Source: Candidatus Chloroploca mongolica (GTDB lineage: Bacteria; Chloroflexota; Chloroflexia; Chloroflexales; Chloroflexaceae). From it: a stretch of DNA of 64,000 bases. The notes beneath the pieces were generated by a model. That model was not told the DNA's origin, ran no database searches, and was given only the letters and a program-made list of their open reading frames with translations. Position numbers and translations under genes: made by a program. Shown piece by piece: positions 17,275 through 28,141 of the stretch. Numbering within the stretch: the first letter of the stretch is position 1; every line of letters begins with the position of its first letter. The stretch lies in NCBI RefSeq assembly GCF_004762035.2, contig NZ_SIJK02000011.1:1-64000 (forward strand). The letters are read 5' to 3'.

Positions 17275-19212
17275 ATGGGTGACAATCGCTGGCTGAAAAA
17301 TAGTTTTGTCTATCTGATCATTCTGGTCGCGGCTCTCGCACTCTTCTTTCAGTATTTTGGTGGCTCAACAACCCAGAATAATGAAAAAGGTATCGCCGAA
17401 GTCATTACTGATATCGAGGCCGGGCGCGTTGCAACAATTCAAGCCCAGGCCGGTGATGAGCAGATCATTGTCCAATATCGTGATGGAAGTGAGTATCGCT
17501 CGCGCCTTGAGACGGGCGATAGTGTGATGTCGCTGTTGGCAAGCTATGGTATTCCTTTGAATAGCAATGATGGCGGGCCGGTGAGTGTTCAGGTTGCACC
17601 TGCACCAGCATGGGGTGGTCTGCTGAGCATATTTACAATCCTGTTGCCAACCTTGCTGCTGATTGGGTTCTTTGTCTTCTTTATGCGCCAGGCGCAGGGT
17701 TCGAATAATCAGGCGATGTCGTTTGGCAAGAGCCGCGCACGCATGTTTGCCGGTGATAAGCCAACGGTGACCTTTGCCGATGTCGCCGGACAGGAAGAGG
17801 CCAAACAGGATCTGACCGAGATTGTCGAGTTCCTGAAGTTCCCTGATAAGTTTGCCGCCCTCGGTGCCCGCATTCCGCGTGGCGTGCTGATGGTGGGTCC
17901 TCCCGGGACAGGCAAGACGCTCTTGTCGCGTGCGGTCGCCGGTGAGGCCGGGGTGCCTTTCTTTAGCATCTCTGGTTCTGAGTTTGTCGAGATGTTTGTT
18001 GGTGTTGGTGCGTCGCGTGTGCGCGATCTCTTCGATCAGGCCAAGCGCAATGCGCCGTGTATCGTCTTTATTGATGAAATTGATGCGGTTGGCCGTCAGC
18101 GTGGGGCCGGGCTCGGTGGTTCGCACGATGAGCGCGAACAGACGCTCAACCAGATCCTGGTCGAGATGGATGGCTTCGATACCAATACCAATGTGATTGT
18201 GGTCGCCGCCACCAACCGGCCCGACGTGCTCGATCCGGCGTTGATTCGGCCCGGTCGGTTTGACCGTCAGGTTGTGCTCGATGCGCCCGATGTCCGTGGC
18301 CGCATTGATATCCTCAAGGTGCATACCAAGGGCAAGCCCCTGGCTGATGATATCAACATGGAGATCATTGCCCGTCTGACGCCTGGCTTCTCGGGCGCTG
18401 ACCTGATGAATGCGGTCAATGAGGCCGCGATTCTGGCCGCCCGGCGCTCGAAGAAGAAGATCGGGATGTCTGAACTTCAAGACTCGATCGAGCGTGTCGC
18501 CCTCGGTGGCCCCGAGCGTCGCTCACGGGTGATGACTGACCGCAAAAAACTGGTGGTTGCTTACCACGAGTCAGGGCACGCGATTACCGGTGGTGCTATG
18601 CCCCGCGCCAATCGCCTCCAGAAGGTGACGATTATCCCGCGTGGTCGCGCCGGTGGGTACGCCCTCTTCTTGCCCGATGAGGATAACCTTGGCCTGCAGA
18701 GCCTGGCCTACTTCAAGGCCGATATGGTTGTGGCCATGGGCGGTCGTGCCGCGGAAGAGATTATCTTTGGGCCAGAAGAGATTACGACGGGGGCGTCGGC
18801 TGACCTGGTCAGTGTGACCCGCACCGCTCGCTCGATGGTTACACGGTATGGCATGAGTAGTAAGCTCGGGCCAATCGTCTTTGGCGAGAAGGAAGAGTTG
18901 ATCTTCCTCGGTCGCGAGATTAGCGAGCAGCGCAACTATGGTGATGAGGTTGCCCGTCAGATCGACTCGGAAGTACATCGCCTGGCGACCGAAGCCTACG
19001 AGACGGCCTATCAGGTTCTGATCAATAACCGTGATGTGCTCGACGATATGGCGAATGCCTTGCTCGAATTCGAGACGGTCGAAGGCGAACAACTCGCTGA
19101 GTTGATGAGCCGGGTCAAGCCAATGGTGATTGATATGACCCGTCAGAATGGCACCCGGCAGCAAAATACACCTTCGCTGCCACCACCTGCGTCAGGGACG
19201 TTGCCCGCGTAA
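17275..19212 (+). CDS. ftsH: ATP-dependent zinc metalloprotease FtsH
   Basis: A 645-residue membrane-anchored AAA+ protease that degrades unassembled membrane proteins and regulators. Two membrane segments (about residues 10-25 and 117-138) bracket a small periplasmic domain. Walker A is G208PPGTGKT, Walker B is [12 protein letters not shown], the second region of homology contains [18 protein letters not shown], and the zinc site is H431ESGH435 with a downstream Asp. The C-terminus is Pro/Thr rich. Own promoter, terminator right after the stop. Typical length and all catalytic residues present. Confidence 0.98.
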   Translation: MGDNRWLKNSFVYLIILVAALALFFQYFGGSTTQNNEKGIAEVITDIEAGRVATIQAQAGDEQIIVQYRDGSEYRSRLETGDSVMSLLASYGIPLNSNDGGPVSVQVAPAPAWGGLLSIFTILLPTLLLIGFFVFFMRQAQGSNNQAMSFGKSRARMFAGDKPTVTFADVAGQEEAKQDLTEIVEFLKFPDKFAALGARIPRGVLMVGPPGTGKTLLSRAVAGEAGVPFFSISGSEFVEMFVGVGASRVRDLFDQAKRNAPCIVFIDEIDAVGRQRGAGLGGSHDEREQTLNQILVEMDGFDTNTNVIVVAATNRPDVLDPALIRPGRFDRQVVLDAPDVRGRIDILKVHTKGKPLADDINMEIIARLTPGFSGADLMNAVNEAAILAARRSKKKIGMSELQDSIERVALGGPERRSRVMTDRKKLVVAYHESGHAITGGAMPRANRLQKVTIIPRGRAGGYALFLPDEDNLGLQSLAYFKADMVVAMGGRAAEEIIFGPEEITTGASADLVSVTRTARSMVTRYGMSSKLGPIVFGEKEELIFLGREISEQRNYGDEVARQIDSEVHRLATEAYETAYQVLINNRDVLDDMANALLEFETVEGEQLAELMSRVKPMVIDMTRQNGTRQQNTPSLPPPASGTLPA

Positions 19213-19229
19213 CGTCTCGCAGAAACACT

Positions 19230-19270
19230 AACGCAAAGGGGGCCACAAGGCCCCCTTTGCGTTGCTGCTT
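19230..19270 (+). terminator. Terminator after ftsH
   Basis: Perfect 15-bp stem AACGCAAAGGGGGCC / complement (19230-19244 with 19249-19263, loop ACAA) followed by GCTGCTTTTTAG. It also lies downstream of the convergent aldehyde dehydrogenase gene. Confidence 0.85.
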
Positions 19271-19303
19271 TTTAGTAGGCTGTGAACAACGTTTCCTGGT
19301 ATG

Positions 19304-20800
19304 TTAGTCGGCATTATCAATCTGCGCCCGCTGCAGGCTACCACTGTAGTCGACATAGACGCTCTTCCACTCGCTAAACACATCAAGCATTGTTGGCCCC
19401 GCCTCGCGGTGGCCGTTGCCGGTCGCTTTCACTCCGCCAAAGGGCAGGTGGATCTCGGCGCCAATCGTTGGTGCATTGATATAGACAATGCCTGCTTCGA
19501 GTTCGTGCATTGCCCGGTAGGCTGCATTGATGTCGCGGGTATAGATTGACGAAGAGAGCCCATACGCAACATCGTTGGCGACGGCAAGGGCTTCATCAAG
19601 GCTCTCGACCTCGATGACACTCAAGACCGGCCCAAAGATCTCCTCGCGGGCAATGCGCATCGTCGGACGTACACCTGTAAAGATCGTCGGCTGCACAAAC
19701 CAACCGTTGGCATACGATCCTTCGGTGAGCCGGTTCCCCCCACAGCACAGCGTCGCCCCCTCGGCCTTGCCCACCTCGATATAGCCAAGCACTCGCTCGA
19801 GTTGCGCCTCATTGACCAGCGGCCCCATCTCGGTCGCGGGGTGCAAGCCGTTGCCAACGCGCAACGCCTGCGCACGGGCTACCAGGCGCTCGATCAAGGT
19901 CGCGGCAACCTTGCGATGGACAATGACGCGGCTAGTCGCCGTACAGCGCTGCCCTGTCGTGCCAAAGGCCGCCCAGACGACGCCCTGCTCGACCAGATCA
20001 AGGTCGGCATCGTCCATGACGATCAGCGGATTCTTGCCACCCATTTCGAGGCTGACCCGCTTGATCTGCCTGGCGCCCAACTCGTAGACCAGACGCCCAA
20101 CTTCGGTGCTGCCGGTAAAAGAGAGCACTGGCACATCGGGATGCTCGACCAGGGGCTGACCGGCACTCGGCCCGTGGCCGGTCACAATATTGACGACCCC
20201 CGGCGGCAAGCCTGCTTCAACGAGGCACTCGACCAGGTTAAAGGTACTGATTGATGCATCTTCACCGGGTTTGATCACCACCGTATTGCCACAGACGAGC
20301 GCAGGCAACATCTTCCACGACGCAATCGCCATCGGGAAGTTCCACGGCGTAATCATGCCAATCACGCCAATCGGCTGGCGCATACTCATCTGAAACTTGT
20401 TGGGTAACTCTGACGGCGTGGTGACCCCGTGCATCCGGCGTCCCTCACTGCCGGCGTATTGTGCCATACCGATGGCTTCAACAATATCGCCGCCCGCCTC
20501 AAAGAGCGGCTTGCCCATTTCACGGGTCAAATCGTGGCTATAGCGGTCTTTGCGGGCCAGGAGCAGATCGGCAGCCCTCAGCAAAATCTCGCCGCGGCGA
20601 GGTGCCGGCACCTTGCGCCAGGTTGCATAGGCCGCCTTGGCCGCAGTAACGGCGGCCTCAACATCATCGGCATTGCTATCCTGAAAGATGCCGACGACAT
20701 CAGCGGTATCCGCCGGATTGCGCCGCTCAAACGTCTTGCCACCCAGACTCGGCACAAACTCCCCATTAATAAAATTCATGAACAGACGCGCCTCAGACAT
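19304..20800 (-). CDS. NAD(P)-dependent aldehyde dehydrogenase
   Basis: A 498-residue ALDH-superfamily enzyme that oxidises an aldehyde to an acid. Present are the cofactor region [15 protein letters not shown] with VIKPGEDAS, the general base Glu in [10 protein letters not shown] and the nucleophile C286 in GQRCTATS, and the C-terminal [17 protein letters not shown]. The start at 20800 (MSEARLF) is fixed by AAGGAG seven bases upstream. The family resembles semialdehyde or betaine/alpha-ketoglutaric semialdehyde dehydrogenases, but the substrate cannot be inferred. Monocistronic and convergent with ftsH. Confidence 0.95.
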   Translation of the reverse strand: MSEARLFMNFINGEFVPSLGGKTFERRNPADTADVVGIFQDSNADDVEAAVTAAKAAYATWRKVPAPRRGEILLRAADLLLARKDRYSHDLTREMGKPLFEAGGDIVEAIGMAQYAGSEGRRMHGVTTPSELPNKFQMSMRQPIGVIGMITPWNFPMAIASWKMLPALVCGNTVVIKPGEDASISTFNLVECLVEAGLPPGVVNIVTGHGPSAGQPLVEHPDVPVLSFTGSTEVGRLVYELGARQIKRVSLEMGGKNPLIVMDDADLDLVEQGVVWAAFGTTGQRCTATSRVIVHRKVAATLIERLVARAQALRVGNGLHPATEMGPLVNEAQLERVLGYIEVGKAEGATLCCGGNRLTEGSYANGWFVQPTIFTGVRPTMRIAREEIFGPVLSVIEVESLDEALAVANDVAYGLSSSIYTRDINAAYRAMHELEAGIVYINAPTIGAEIHLPFGGVKATGNGHREAGPTMLDVFSEWKSVYVDYSGSLQRAQIDNAD

Positions 20801-20970
20801 CCTTGTCTCCTTCTTCTTCAAACGAGCCTGGGTCTATGGTACCATATGGTCAAAGCTCAAAAATCAACCCTAACATGTGACTGCTGGCGACTATGCCGCG
20901 AGCAGCCACATGACCCTTGCCCCATTCTTTAGGCCTGCGATAGCAAGCATGGAACAAACGAGGCTTCCCG

Positions 20971-21648
20971 ATGCGTGTTTCTCCACCTGAACAAGCGTTA
21001 TTAGATCAATTGCTGCATTCACCACGTTTACCCGTTGTTGCCCAGCAGCTCGAGGCGATGCTTGCTGAGGAACGAGCGAAGCGACAACAGTTCATTGATG
21101 CGATTAGTGAAGCTGAAAAAGCCGAGTTTATTAATGGAGAGAAGATCGTGCATTCCCCAGTACGTTTACGTCATAATATTACTGCAAAGCGTCTGCTGAT
21201 TTTGCTTGACACCTATGTCGGCAAGCACGATCTCGGGTATGTTGGCTATGAAAAGATGATGATCTCGCTGACACGCAATGACTATGAGCCGGATATCTGT
21301 TTCTTCAAGGCAGCGACTGCGAGCGGATTTGAGCCTGATCAGATGCGTTTTCCGGCTCCAGATCTGATTATCGAGGTTCTTTCGCCATCAACGGAAGCCA
21401 ATGACCGAGGCGTGAAGTTTGATGACTATGCGGCTCACGGGGTTGATGAATACTGGCTGCTTGATCCGGTAGCCGAAATCATCGAGCAGTACTGGCTCGT
21501 TGATGGGCAGTACGAACTTGCCATCAAAGCACGCTCAGGGGAGATACGCAGCATTGTACTCAGTGAGTTTGTTCTTCCAGTGCGGGCGCTTTTTGATGAT
21601 GCAATCAACCGTGAAACGCTGCGTAGACTCCTGCAAGGAGAAGGATAA
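20971..21648 (+). CDS. Uma2-family (DUF820) putative endonuclease
   Basis: The 225-residue protein has the PD-(D/E)XK nuclease core of the Uma2 family: YEPDICFF, LIIEVLSPSTEANDRGVKFDDYAAHGVDEYWLLDP (about residues 128-163). Such genes are abundant in cyanobacteria and Chloroflexota and are often scattered singly; function is unsettled. An N-terminal helical extension (residues 1-45) precedes the domain. GAGG lies upstream of the ATG. Terminator-like hairpin follows. Confidence 0.88.
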   Translation: MRVSPPEQALLDQLLHSPRLPVVAQQLEAMLAEERAKRQQFIDAISEAEKAEFINGEKIVHSPVRLRHNITAKRLLILLDTYVGKHDLGYVGYEKMMISLTRNDYEPDICFFKAATASGFEPDQMRFPAPDLIIEVLSPSTEANDRGVKFDDYAAHGVDEYWLLDPVAEIIEQYWLVDGQYELAIKARSGEIRSIVLSEFVLPVRALFDDAINRETLRRLLQGEG

Positions 21649-21673
21649 GGATGCTTTACTTTGTCTCAAGCAT

Positions 21674-21718
21674 CCTTGCGCACAAAAAGCCAGCGTCGCT
21701 GGCTTTTTGTGCGCAAGG
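21674..21718. terminator. Bidirectional 21-bp hairpin
   Basis: Perfect stem CCTTGCGCACAAAAAGCCAGC / complement is split by GTC and sits between the convergent Uma2 and carboxylase genes. Internal A/T runs could serve as the T-tract in either direction. Confidence 0.7.
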
Positions 21719-21732
21719 CGGTGTTTGGTGTT

Positions 21733-23286
21733 CTAAAGCGGAATATTGCCATGCTTGCGCGTAGGCATACTCTGGCGTTTGGTGCGGGCGATCTTGAGGG
21801 CTTTGATCAGGGCGGGGCGCGTTTCGCGTGGTTCAATGACCGCATCAATGTACCCGCGCTCGGCGGCGACATAGGGGTTCGCAAAACGGCTCTGGTAATC
21901 ATTGATGAGTTCGGCAAGGCGCTGCTGCGGATCGCGTGCTTCGGCAAGCTCTTTGCGGAAGATAATGCGGACAGCGGCATCCACGCCCATCACGGCGATC
22001 TCGGCAGTCGGCCAGGCAAAGTTGAAGTCGGCGCGGATATGCTTCGAGGCCATCACGTCATAGGCCCCGCCATAGGCTTTGCGGGTAATCACGGTCAGTT
22101 TGGGCACCGTCGCCTCACAATAGGCATAGAGCAACTTGGCACCGTGGCGAATAATGCCGCCATACTCTTGCTGCGTCCCCGGCATAAAACCCGGCACATC
22201 GACAAAGGTCAGCAGGGGAATATTGAAAGCGTCGCAGAAGCGCACAAAACGCGCCCCCTTGACTGAACTATCAATATCGAGGGTACCTGCCATCTGCATC
22301 GGCTGGTTGGCCACGACGCCGACGACATTGCCATCGAGGCGGGCAAAGCCAATCACAAGATTGCGTGCCCAGTAGGGCTGCACCTCAAAGAAGAAGCCAT
22401 CGTCAACCACGGCTTCGATCACGCTGACCATATCGTAGGCTTTGCGCGGATTATCAGGAACAATCGTCTGCAACGCCTCGTCCATGCGCTCGGGATCATC
22501 TTCGGGGGCCTGGTAGGGCGGATCTTCCATATTGTTCGAGGGCAAGAACGAGAAGAGCAACCGCATCTGTTCGAAGCTATCTTCTTCGCTATCGGTGGCA
22601 AAATGAGCCACACCACTGCGCGAATTGTGCGTCATCGCGCCGCCAAGCTCCTCAAAGCCGACCTCCTCACCGGTGACCGTTTTGATGACATCGGGGCCAG
22701 TAATAAACATCTGGCTAGAACCTTTGACCATCATAATGAAGTCGGTCATAATCGGCGAATAGACCGCCCCACCGGCACACGGCCCGGCAATAATCGAGAG
22801 TTGCGGAATCACCCCACTACTCAAGACATTGCGGTAGAAGATCTCGGCATAACCCCCAAGACTCACCACACCCTCTTGAATACGTGCGCCGCCCGAGTCG
22901 TTGATGCCAATGCAAGGCACACCCATGCGGAGGGCAAGATCCATCACCTTGCAGATCTTCTCGGCAAACACCTCGCCGAGACTCCCGCCAAAAATCGTAA
23001 AATCCTGGGCAAAGACACAGACCGGGCGTCCATCAATGGTGCCATGGCCGGTCACAACGCCATCACCAAGCGGCTTGCGGCGTTCCATACCAAACGCAGC
23101 GGTGCGATGGACAGCAAACGCATCAAGCTCTACAAAAGAACCCGGGTCAAGCAAGAGATCGATGCGTTCACGGGCCGTCTTTTTGCCACGCTCATGCTGC
23201 TTCTCGATGGCCTGGGGATCACCGGTCTGGGCTTTTTCGCGTCGTCGGCGTAGCTCTTCGATCTTTTCTGCGGTCGTCTGTGACAT
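21733..23286 (-). CDS. Acyl-CoA (propionyl-CoA type) carboxylase, carboxyltransferase subunit
   Basis: A 517-residue carboxyltransferase of the PccB/AccD family that moves CO2 from biotin to acetyl- or propionyl-CoA. Typical stretches are [89 protein letters not shown] and the C-terminal KHGNIPL. The start at 23286 (MSQTTAEKI) has GGAG upstream. It follows the WecG-type gene by 41 bases. If the organism uses the 3-hydroxypropionate bicycle, this could serve it, but the biotin carboxylase partner is not in the window. Confidence 0.93.
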   Translation of the reverse strand: MSQTTAEKIEELRRRREKAQTGDPQAIEKQHERGKKTARERIDLLLDPGSFVELDAFAVHRTAAFGMERRKPLGDGVVTGHGTIDGRPVCVFAQDFTIFGGSLGEVFAEKICKVMDLALRMGVPCIGINDSGGARIQEGVVSLGGYAEIFYRNVLSSGVIPQLSIIAGPCAGGAVYSPIMTDFIMMVKGSSQMFITGPDVIKTVTGEEVGFEELGGAMTHNSRSGVAHFATDSEEDSFEQMRLLFSFLPSNNMEDPPYQAPEDDPERMDEALQTIVPDNPRKAYDMVSVIEAVVDDGFFFEVQPYWARNLVIGFARLDGNVVGVVANQPMQMAGTLDIDSSVKGARFVRFCDAFNIPLLTFVDVPGFMPGTQQEYGGIIRHGAKLLYAYCEATVPKLTVITRKAYGGAYDVMASKHIRADFNFAWPTAEIAVMGVDAAVRIIFRKELAEARDPQQRLAELINDYQSRFANPYVAAERGYIDAVIEPRETRPALIKALKIARTKRQSMPTRKHGNIPL

Positions 23287-23327
23287 CAGGATACTCCGTG
23301 AACATACGAGGGTTTGCACCCTCCAAC

Positions 23328-24062
23328 CTAATAAGCAGTAGACACGACACGCCAGCAAAAATAGGGGACGGCATCAACGATACGTCGCCAGCGACGTGGC
23401 TGGGAAACAAGACGATAGAGCCATTCTAAACCAATCTGGCGTATCCATGCGGGCGCAAAAGGCACCCGTCCGGCAAGATAATCAAAGACACCACCGACCC
23501 CCACGGCGACGGGAACCTGGAGAATCGGTTGATTACGGGCAACCCAGAGATCCTGTTTGGGGTGACCATAGGCCACCAGCAAGATATCAGGGCGAGCGGA
23601 TCGGATTACCTGTTGCAAGAAGGGCTCGTGGCGCGGGGCTGGCGAACCCGCCACACAGCCGACAATCGTCAGGCCAGCGTAGGTTGCCCGCAAGACCGCA
23701 GCGGCCTCTTCGGCAACCCCGGGCGCCGCGCCAAGCAAAAAGAGCCGATACCCTCGTTCAGCGGCGAGTTGGGCGAGGCGATGGGTGAGCCTGACGCCGG
23801 TCACGCGACCGCGCAGGGGCGTCCCAAGATAACGTGCGGCGAGCAACACCCCGATGCCGTCGGGGGTACAGAGATCGGCCTGAGCAAGCACCTCGGCAAA
23901 GCAAGGATTGCGTGCGGCCTCATTGATAAATTCAGGGTTGACCGTACAGATCTGGTGGGCACCTCCGCTTTCAAGCATCGCGGTAATCCGCGTGACGGCC
24001 TCTGATTCAAGCACATCGTCAATCGTTACGCCAAGGATCTGCACTCGTCGTGAATGAGTCAA
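23328..24062 (-). CDS. WecG/TagA/CpsF-family glycosyltransferase
   Basis: A 244-residue GT26 enzyme. It shows [61 protein letters not shown] and [32 protein letters not shown] (about residues 186-217), the classic pattern. These enzymes add N-acetylmannosamine or a similar sugar to lipid-linked intermediates of envelope polymers. The first codon is TTG at 24062; GAAGG lies nine bases upstream. It probably shares a transcript with the carboxylase gene. Confidence 0.9.
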   Translation of the reverse strand: MTHSRRVQILGVTIDDVLESEAVTRITAMLESGGAHQICTVNPEFINEAARNPCFAEVLAQADLCTPDGIGVLLAARYLGTPLRGRVTGVRLTHRLAQLAAERGYRLFLLGAAPGVAEEAAAVLRATYAGLTIVGCVAGSPAPRHEPFLQQVIRSARPDILLVAYGHPKQDLWVARNQPILQVPVAVGVGGVFDYLAGRVPFAPAWIRQIGLEWLYRLVSQPRRWRRIVDAVPYFCWRVVSTAY

Positions 24063-24376
24063 GACGTTTCTACCTTCATCTTCATCAGCCCTCTAGCGTG
24101 TGTCTTAACTGGCGTTTTGACCAATTAGACAAGGTTCGTAGGCACTTGACAGGTTGCTCCCTACGTAGTGCCGACTTCAGTCGGTTGAGGCCGACTGAAG
24201 TCGGCACTCCAACGGTCATGCAAGCATACCCCATTCTGAAACATGCCTTAAGACACGACTCTTGAGGTTCGCAGGCCCCAACACCCTCGCCGGAGGGCGA
24301 GGCCCGGCTGGCATAATTATAGCGTATCCTTGCCCGTGTTATAATGAGGATTGTTTCGGTAAAAAGAGGAGAGTCT
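24063..24376. other. Spacer between divergent genes, with a palindrome and an aspS -10
   Basis: This 314-base spacer separates the WecG-type gene and aspS. It holds the REP-like palindrome at 24167-24208, a GGCCCCAACACCCTCGCC string around 24273-24290 and a TATAAT box at 24341-24346, probably the -10 of aspS, without a good -35. No coding frame is convincing. Confidence 0.5.
24167..24208. repeat. REP-like palindrome
   Basis: Perfect 18-bp stem AGTGCCGACTTCAGTCGG / complement (24167-24184 with 24191-24208, loop TTGAGG). A related palindrome starting GGAGTGCCGGCTTTAG occurs at 39988-40023. Confidence 0.7.
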
Positions 24377-26137
24377 ATGTTTCGCTCGCACACCTGCGGC
24401 GAGCTGCGCACTGAGCATATCGGCCACGAGGTAACTCTGGCGGGGTGGGTGCATCGCCGCCGCGATCATGGTGAGTTGATCTTTCTCGATTTGCGCGACC
24501 GCTATGGCATCACCCAGGTCGTTTTCGATAGCATTACGGCAATGGCCCATAAAGTGGCCGAAGAGTCGCGCTCTGAGTATGTCCTGCAGATTCGTGGACG
24601 TGTACGCGCCCGTCCGGCTGAGGCTGTGAACCCACACCTTGGGACTGGAACCATCGAAGTTGAGGCCCTCGAAGCCCAGGTTCTCAATCCTTCGCGCACC
24701 ACGCCGATCTATATTGCGCAGGAGGGTGGCGAAGATGAGATGATTCGCCTCAAGTATCGTTATCTTGATCTGCGCCGCGAACGCATGCAGCGTAATCTGA
24801 TCTTGCGCCATCGGGTCATCAAATTTATGCGTGATTTCCTCGACGAGGAGGGTTTTCTTGAGATCGAGACGCCGATCTTGATCAAGTCAACGCCCGAAGG
24901 TGCCCGTGATTATCTGGTGCCTTCACGGGTGCATCCCGGCAAGTTCTATGCCTTGCCTCAGAGCCCCCAGCAACTCAAGCAGTTGTTGATGGTCGCAGGC
25001 TATGATCGCTATTTCCAGGTCGCACGCTGCTTTCGCGATGAAGATCTGCGTGCCGATCGCCAGCCCGAGTTTACGCAGCTTGATATGGAGATGAGTTTTG
25101 TTGATCAGGAAGATGTGATCCAACTGATCGAACGCCTCTTTATTGAGCTCTGCCGCGCCGTCGTGCCCCACAAGCACGTGCCGACACCCTTTCCGCGCCT
25201 CACGTATGCCGAGGCACTGGCCCGCTATGGCAGCGACAAACCCGATCTACGCTATGGGCTTGAACTGATCAACCTGAGCGATCTGCTTATGGCAACACCG
25301 TTTCAAGTCTTTCAGCAGGCTCTCGCCAATGGCGGTGAGGTCAAGGGGCTCTGCATTCCCGGCTGTGGGAGCTACTCGCGCAAGCAGATTGATGAGTTGA
25401 CCGAGTTTGCGAAGATCGGTGGGGCCAGAGGGCTCGCCTGGGCGATTGTCCCTGCTGATGGTGGCGAGGTACGCTCCTCGTTTGGGAAAAATCTGGGCGA
25501 AGGTGAAATGAGTGCCATCGTCGAACGGATGGCCGCCCAACCTGGCGATCTGCTGTTGATCGTCGCCGATCAACCGACTGTCGTGGCCGCAGCGCTTGAC
25601 CGTCTGCGCCGCGAGTTTGCCCAGCGCCTCAAGCTCGCTGATCCCAATACGCTCAATTTTTCCTGGGTGCTCGACTTTCCGCTCGTCGAATGGAATGAGG
25701 ACGAAGCACGTTGGGACGCTGTTCACCATCCCTTCACCGCGCCGCAAGATGCCGATATGCATCTGATGGCAACTGATCCCGGCAAGGTACGGGCCAAAGC
25801 CTATGACTTGGTGCTCAACGGGTATGAGGCAGGCGGTGGCAGCATCAGAATCCATCGCCGCGATGTGCAACAACAGCTCTTTGATCTGCTTGGCATTACC
25901 CCCGAACTGGCCCAGGCACAATTTGGGCATATGCTCGAAGCCTTTGAGTATGGCGCACCTCCTCACGGTGGCATTGCCCCTGGCATTGACCGCATCGTGA
26001 TGATCCTGGCCGATGAAAGTACCATCCGTGAAGTGATGGCCTTCCCCAAGACCCAGCAGGCCGTGGATCTGATGACGGCAGCCCCGTCACCAGTCGACGA
26101 GCGGCAACTCAAAGAATTGCATATCAACCTGCGTTAG
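24377..26137 (+). CDS. aspS: Aspartate--tRNA ligase
   Basis: A 586-residue class IIb synthetase of the bacterial type. The OB-fold anticodon domain ([26 protein letters not shown]) precedes motif 1 ([30 protein letters not shown], residues about 143-172), motif 2 ([25 protein letters not shown]) and motif 3 ([13 protein letters not shown]); the large GAD insertion lies between motifs 2 and 3. The start at 24377 is backed by AGAGGAG. Whether it also charges tRNA-Asn cannot be told here. Confidence 0.97.
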   Translation: MFRSHTCGELRTEHIGHEVTLAGWVHRRRDHGELIFLDLRDRYGITQVVFDSITAMAHKVAEESRSEYVLQIRGRVRARPAEAVNPHLGTGTIEVEALEAQVLNPSRTTPIYIAQEGGEDEMIRLKYRYLDLRRERMQRNLILRHRVIKFMRDFLDEEGFLEIETPILIKSTPEGARDYLVPSRVHPGKFYALPQSPQQLKQLLMVAGYDRYFQVARCFRDEDLRADRQPEFTQLDMEMSFVDQEDVIQLIERLFIELCRAVVPHKHVPTPFPRLTYAEALARYGSDKPDLRYGLELINLSDLLMATPFQVFQQALANGGEVKGLCIPGCGSYSRKQIDELTEFAKIGGARGLAWAIVPADGGEVRSSFGKNLGEGEMSAIVERMAAQPGDLLLIVADQPTVVAAALDRLRREFAQRLKLADPNTLNFSWVLDFPLVEWNEDEARWDAVHHPFTAPQDADMHLMATDPGKVRAKAYDLVLNGYEAGGGSIRIHRRDVQQQLFDLLGITPELAQAQFGHMLEAFEYGAPPHGGIAPGIDRIVMILADESTIREVMAFPKTQQAVDLMTAAPSPVDERQLKELHINLR

Positions 26138-26162
26138 CATCGATGCTATGTAACGGCGGCTG

Positions 26163-26250
26163 TTGGGGCACGGCGCCGCCATGCCCCAAACCCCAGTTTT
26201 TGGTTCGTTTTGGCGGCTTCGCCGCCAAAACGAACCAAAAAAATCTCGTG
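26163..26250. terminator. Tandem hairpins after aspS
   Basis: TTGGGGCA...TGCCCCAA (26163-26189) is followed by a perfect 21-bp stem (26197-26217 with 26221-26241, loop TTC) rich in A and T at its outer ends. The second hairpin can serve as an intrinsic terminator for aspS. Further short GC palindromes continue to about 26325. Confidence 0.65.
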
Positions 26251-26417
26251 GAGCGGCGAAGCCGTTCCGCACCCCACCGCCGGAGGCGGACGTTGCATCA
26301 GCCCTGGCACGGCACTGCCGTGCCCCGACACTCAGAGTGCGTTATACTACCATGACAAGATGCGGGCGTTGACCCGTTGTCTGACAGGGTTCGTTCGTGA
26401 TCCCAGGGGTATGCCAT

Positions 26418-27404
26418 ATGTTGAAGCGCATTCTGATTGTTGATGACGATCCCCATATTCGCCGGATCGTTGCGATGGCGCTCACCGATGATTCACCGTA
26501 TGAGGTTCATGCGGTCTCTTCAGGTGAGGCAGCGCTGCTGGCAATTGCACGCCAGCCTGTCGATCTGCTCTTCACCGATATTCGGATGCCAGGGATGAGT
26601 GGGCTCGAACTTGTTAAGCATGTGCATGAACTCGATCCCAAGACAGCGGTGATTGTCTTTACGGTAAGTCCCGAAGATCTGACGCCTGAACGAGCCGCTG
26701 AACTCCAGATTGATTGCTTGCTCGAAAAGCCGATTTCACCTGAACGGATGCGGCTTGCCGTCGATCTTTTGCTCGATCCAATCAAGCTCTTGCCTCGCCC
26801 GTCGCAGCGCCTTGGCACCGAGGGTACGCCCCCCCCGGCCCCTGCATCGACGCACCATTCTGCTGCGCCACCTCAACCACCAGCACCAAAAATGCCCCCA
26901 CCTTCATCCACGCGACCACTGTCGCCTCTCCCCAAACGATCAGGCGATCAGGGTGCACCGGTGACGATGCAACTCCCGACCGGGCGCCCGAGTTGGCGGG
27001 GGCGTACGTATTCGAGTGCGCAGATCCACGCGATGCGGCTGGCCCTCAAAGAGATCGTGATGGAGCCAGATGTCCAGTGTGTGCTGCTGGCCGATATCAG
27101 TGGCATTGTGCTTACGCATTGGAGCCGACGACGCGATATTAATGTCACGGCTGTTGCGGCACTGGCCGCTGGCAATACGCAGGCGTTTGCCGAGATCGGG
27201 CGCAATCTTGGGCAGCGCCAACTGGGACATCTGGTGATTCACGAAGGCCCCGAGCAGAGTATCATTATGGTGACCGTTGCCAAGCTTTTGTTGCTGATTG
27301 CCATTGGTCCGACGGTCTCGCTGGGTTGGGCCCGCCTGGCGACCCTGCGTGCCTGTGACGAAATTCTACACGTTGTCCGTGATGGTTCAGATAAGGAGCA
27401 TTGA
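26418..27404 (+). CDS. Response regulator: REC domain, Pro-rich linker, Roadblock/LC7-like domain
   Basis: The 328-residue protein starts with a complete receiver domain: acidic pair in ILIVDDDPHIRR, phospho-acceptor Asp in LLFTDIRMPGMSG, a Thr in VIVFTVSPED and Lys in CLLEKPIS. A Pro/Ser/Ala-rich linker (about residues 137-195) leads to a C-terminal domain of about 120 residues that looks like Roadblock/LC7 (VLLADISGIVLTHWSR, then LGHLVIHEGPEQSIIMVTV). There is no DNA-binding domain, so output is probably via protein contacts or a small GTPase. The start at 26418 is chosen over the in-frame GTG at 26397. The PIG-L gene follows directly. Confidence 0.85.
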   Translation: MLKRILIVDDDPHIRRIVAMALTDDSPYEVHAVSSGEAALLAIARQPVDLLFTDIRMPGMSGLELVKHVHELDPKTAVIVFTVSPEDLTPERAAELQIDCLLEKPISPERMRLAVDLLLDPIKLLPRPSQRLGTEGTPPPAPASTHHSAAPPQPPAPKMPPPSSTRPLSPLPKRSGDQGAPVTMQLPTGRPSWRGRTYSSAQIHAMRLALKEIVMEPDVQCVLLADISGIVLTHWSRRRDINVTAVAALAAGNTQAFAEIGRNLGQRQLGHLVIHEGPEQSIIMVTVAKLLLLIAIGPTVSLGWARLATLRACDEILHVVRDGSDKEH

Positions 27405-27406
27405 GT

Positions 27407-28141
27407 ATGACCAGTCCCGCTGATGAGCGACGCACCGTTCTGGCTGTTGTCGCCCATCCCGATGATGCCGAATTTAGTTGTGGGGCCACCCTCGCGGCCT
27501 GGGCGCAAGAAGGGTGGGAGGTGACCCTGGTGGTCTGTACGGATGGCAGCGGGGGCGGGCCTGATGATGCCATTGATGTGGGTTCAGCAGAGCGCCGTCG
27601 GATCAGTAACATTCGCAAAGCTGAACAATGCGCCGCAGGCGAGGTGATGGGCCTCAAGGAGGTTGTCTTTCTCGATTACCCCGATGGGATGCTCGAACCA
27701 AGTCTTGCGCTGCGCCGCGATATTGTGCGGCAGATCCGCCGTACCAGGGCCTATCGTTTTGTCTGTCAGTCACCTGACCGGGTTTGGACGCCGGGGTATG
27801 TGATTGGACGCTACCATCCCGACCATCTGGCCTCCGCCCAGGCGAGCCTGGCAGCGGTCTATCCGGCAGCTCAGAATGGCTGGGATTTCCCCGAGTTACT
27901 GGCCGAGGGCTTGCCCCCGAGTCGCGTCAAAGAACTCTTTGTCGTGGGGGCGCCGCATCTCAATTATGCGGTTGATATTTCAACGACCTTCGAGTTGAAA
28001 CTCGCGGCTCTGCGCTGCCATGTGAGTCAGCTTGGCACCGATCAGGCGGAACTGGCTGAACTGATCCGCCAGTGGGCCATTGAACGCGGCGAGCCCTTCG
28101 GCCTGCCGATGGCCGAAACCTTTCACCGCGTCGAGAATTAG
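27407..28141 (+). CDS. PIG-L/LmbE-family deacetylase
   Basis: A 244-residue zinc-dependent N-deacetylase of the family that includes GlcNAc-PI de-N-acetylase, MshB and BshB. The metal motif AHPDDAEFSCGATLA is near residues 16-30 and the third ligand region is GRYHPDHLASAQ. AAGGAG (27393-27398) fits the ATG at 27407; the stop of the REC-Roadblock gene is 2 bases before, so the two are coexpressed. Substrate unknown; a sugar or thiol precursor is plausible. Its stop codon overlaps that of the convergent selA. Confidence 0.88.
   Translation: MTSPADERRTVLAVVAHPDDAEFSCGATLAAWAQEGWEVTLVVCTDGSGGGPDDAIDVGSAERRRISNIRKAEQCAAGEVMGLKEVVFLDYPDGMLEPSLALRRDIVRQIRRTRAYRFVCQSPDRVWTPGYVIGRYHPDHLASAQASLAAVYPAAQNGWDFPELLAEGLPPSRVKELFVVGAPHLNYAVDISTTFELKLAALRCHVSQLGTDQAELAELIRQWAIERGEPFGLPMAETFHRVEN

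Noticed and set aside
17365-18480. 371-codon frame antisense to ftsH
   Set aside because: The ftsH frame has all catalytic motifs; the antisense frame is a codon-bias shadow with no ribosome site or family resemblance.
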